From positions 1-26,676 of the forward strand of contig CALFXR010000203.1 of NCBI GenBank assembly GCA_937958475.1: a DNA stretch of 26,676 bases. The letters are read 5' to 3'. Every line of letters begins with the position of its first letter. Position 1 is the first letter of the stretch. Shown in pieces: positions 25,058 through 26,676 of the stretch. A program made the position numbers and the translations under genes. The notes under the pieces were generated by a model. The model was not told where the DNA came from and did no database searches. It worked only from the letters and a program-made list of their open reading frames with translations. The stretch comes from an uncultured Mesorhizobium sp. Lineage in GTDB: Bacteria; Pseudomonadota; Alphaproteobacteria; Rhizobiales; Rhizobiaceae.

Positions 25058-25891
25058 ATGGACGACCAGATGAACGAAAAGGGCGTGGAACGCGGCGACG
25101 ACCAGGAATTCATCCAGTCGCTGGCCAAGGGCCTGGCCGTGATCGAGGCCTTCAGCGAGCGCGATCCCGCGATGACGCTGTCGGAAGTGGCGCGCAAGAC
25201 GCACCTGACGCCGGGCTCGGCGCGGCGCGTGCTGCGAACGCTCCAGCAGCTCGGATATGCCGCTGCCGAGGGGAACCGCTTCCGGCTGATGCCCAGGGTT
25301 CTGCAGCTCGGCTTCTCCTATCTCTCATCCCTGCCATTCTCGGCGCTCGCGCAGCCGCGGTTGATGGAACTGACGACGGAGATCGACGGCAGCTGCTCCA
25401 TATCGGTGCTCGACGGCACCGACGTGGTCTATGTCGCTCGCGCGACGTCGAAGTCGCTGTCGCGCGACTACATGTCGGTCGGCACGCGCTACCCGGCCCA
25501 CGCCACATCTCCGGGCAAGCTTCTCCTGGCGGCGCTGCCGGACCGCGAAATCGTCGCCCGCTACAAGGGCAAGCGCATCGAGGCGCTGACCCCCTACACG
25601 ATCAACAGTATCGAGCGCCTGCTGGCCGAACTGGCGGAGGTGCGCAAGAGAGGCTGGGCGATGAACGACCAGGAGACCATGATGGGCCACCGCTCGATCG
25701 CCGTGCCGCTGATCAGCGGCTCGGGCCCGCTGGCGGCGGCACTCGGCGTCGGCTGCGACGTGGCGCGGGTGAGCGTGGAGCAGATGGTCGACGATTTCCT
25801 GCCCAAGCTGCGCAACGCGGCGACGGCGATCGAGAAGCTGATGATCATCCACGAGCAGTCGAGCAGCTCGGCGCCCTACGCGCGAAGCTGA
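25058..25891 (+). CDS. IclR-family transcriptional regulator, PcaR/PcaU/PobR-like
   Basis: This 277-residue regulator has an N-terminal winged helix-turn-helix: FIQSLAKGLAVIEAFS (18-33), then LSEVARKTHLTPGSARRVLRTLQQLGYA as recognition region (41-68). A C-terminal IclR effector-binding domain follows (about 90-265), with AHATSPGKLLLAALPD and NDQETMMGHRSIAVPL. The opening resembles the beta-ketoadipate subfamily (PcaR, PcaU, PobR), whose effectors are aromatic or ring-cleavage acids. IclR proteins bind palindromes as dimers or pairs of dimers. This is the only regulator gene in the window, and a 15-bp palindrome precedes it and all other units, so it is the best candidate for the factor that reads those boxes. 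AGGAAAA precedes the ATG at 25058. Confidence 0.93.
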   Translation: MDDQMNEKGVERGDDQEFIQSLAKGLAVIEAFSERDPAMTLSEVARKTHLTPGSARRVLRTLQQLGYAAAEGNRFRLMPRVLQLGFSYLSSLPFSALAQPRLMELTTEIDGSCSISVLDGTDVVYVARATSKSLSRDYMSVGTRYPAHATSPGKLLLAALPDREIVARYKGKRIEALTPYTINSIERLLAELAEVRKRGWAMNDQETMMGHRSIAVPLISGSGPLAAALGVGCDVARVSVEQMVDDFLPKLRNAATAIEKLMIIHEQSSSSAPYARS

Positions 25892-25894
25892 GGC

Positions 25895-26676
25895 GTGCGG
25901 ACCGTCACGCTCGGCCGCACAGGCCTGAAGGTATCCGTCGCGGCGCTCGGTGCCGGCGGCAAGAGCCGGCTCGGGCAATCCAAGGGCGCGTCCTTCGATC
26001 ACTCGGTCCGCCTGGTGCAGGCGGCGATCGACGCCGGCGTGACGCTCATCGACACCGCGCAGATCTACGGCACCGAGGAGATCGTCGGCGCAGCGATCCG
26101 CGACCGCCGCGACGGGCTCGTGGTCTCGACGAAGGTGCCCGTCAATGGCGGCCTCCAGGCTGGCGGACCGGCCACGGCCGCGGCGTTCACCCGGCGGGTC
26201 GAAGACTGCCTGAAGCGGCTCGGCACCGACCGGATCGACATCCTTCACGTTCACGGCACGCTGCCCGGCCAGTATGTCCACGCCCGCGACGTGCTGCTGC
26301 CGGCCATCAACCGGCTGCGCGAGCAGGGCAAGGTGCGCTTCTCCGGCATCACCGAGCACTTCGTCTCCGATGCCCGGCACGAGATGCTTCGCCAGGCCTG
26401 CGCCGAGGGGCATTTCGACGTGATCATGGTCGGCTACAATTTCGTCAACCAGACCGCGGCGCGCGCGGTGCTGCCGCTGGCGGCGAAGAACGGCATCGGC
26501 ACGCTCTGCATGTTCGCGGTGCGCGGCCCGCTGGCGCGCCTGGAAACAGCCAACGCCCTGGTGGAGAAGCTCATCGGTACCGGCGAGGTCGACCCGGCCA
26601 CCGTCGATCGCGCCGATCCCCTCGGCTTCCTCGTCGGGCAAGGCGTCGCCGCGACGGTCGGGGAGGCCGCCTATCG
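25895..26676 (+). CDS. Aldo/keto reductase family oxidoreductase (C-terminally cut by window end)
   Basis: A reading frame starting at GTG 25895, three bases after the IclR stop codon, stays open to the window end (260 codons). The protein begins MRTVTLGRTGLKVSVAALGAGG, typical for aldo/keto reductases. The tetrad is visible: Asp53 (LIDTAQ), Tyr58 (IYGTEE), Lys80 (VSTKVP) and a His in DILHVHG (118 or 120). REQGKVRFSGITEH is the conserved loop-strand. It reduces an aldehyde or ketone, or oxidises an alcohol, with NAD(P)H. The start codon is GTG with only a weak ribosome site, so coupling to iclR translation is likely. The role in the pathway is inferred from position only. Confidence 0.88.
   Translation, partial: MRTVTLGRTGLKVSVAALGAGGKSRLGQSKGASFDHSVRLVQAAIDAGVTLIDTAQIYGTEEIVGAAIRDRRDGLVVSTKVPVNGGLQAGGPATAAAFTRRVEDCLKRLGTDRIDILHVHGTLPGQYVHARDVLLPAINRLREQGKVRFSGITEHFVSDARHEMLRQACAEGHFDVIMVGYNFVNQTAARAVLPLAAKNGIGTLCMFAVRGPLARLETANALVEKLIGTGEVDPATVDRADPLGFLVGQGVAATVGEAAY

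Overview
The window is high-GC DNA with dense, overlapping operons. Family content suggests an alphaproteobacterium, probably Hyphomicrobiales (Rhizobiales): a GlxB-type glutamine amidotransferase, a Liv-type ABC transporter, a Tct transporter, and a PcaR/PobR-type IclR regulator. That placement is inference; there is no rRNA or tRNA to fix it. I saw no insertion sequence, phage gene, integrase or CRISPR array.

Layout: a minus-strand glutamine amidotransferase fragment (1-101) marks the left edge. A GMC oxidoreductase (428-2062, +) converges on an eight-gene minus-strand operon (10934 down to 2085). In transcription order that operon encodes a thiolase-like protein, a DUF35 zinc-ribbon/OB protein, CoA-transferase C, a ThDP enzyme, a mandelate-racemase-type enzyme, CoA-transferase B, a short citrate-synthase-like lyase and CoA-transferase A. 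A second minus-strand operon (18738 down to 11147) encodes livG-livH-livM-livK-livF, a second GMC oxidoreductase and a second enolase-superfamily enzyme. Next come an aldehyde dehydrogenase with its own terminator (18989-20482, -) and a tctC-tctB-tctA transporter (23627 down to 20616, -). Divergent from tctC lie a third enolase-superfamily enzyme, the IclR regulator and an aldo/keto reductase cut by the window end (23834-26676, +).

The strongest signal is regulatory. A 15-bp palindrome, TTCCGNATRNCGGAA or its reverse complement, lies upstream of every transcription unit in the cluster. At five places it occurs as a pair whose centres are exactly 19 bp apart: 387-420, 11065-11098, 18833-18866, 20581-20614 (one box degenerate) and 23733-23766. 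A single copy precedes the IclR gene (25023-25037). At three promoters a perfect TTGACA -35 element lies 21-22 bp before the first box, so the regulator would sit on the transcription start. This makes the window one regulon with its own regulator.

Together the genes look like a complete uptake-and-degradation system for one or a few related organic acids: two importers, oxidation of alcohols (two GMC enzymes, an aldo/keto reductase) and aldehydes (ALDH), racemisation or dehydration of 2-hydroxyacids (three enolase-superfamily enzymes), 2-oxoacid chemistry (ThDP enzyme), CoA activation (three family III CoA-transferases) and C-C cleavage (thiolase-like/DUF35 pair, citrate-synthase-like lyase). 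The substrate cannot be named from sequence. Several enzymes have altered catalytic residues, so the chemistry may be non-standard.
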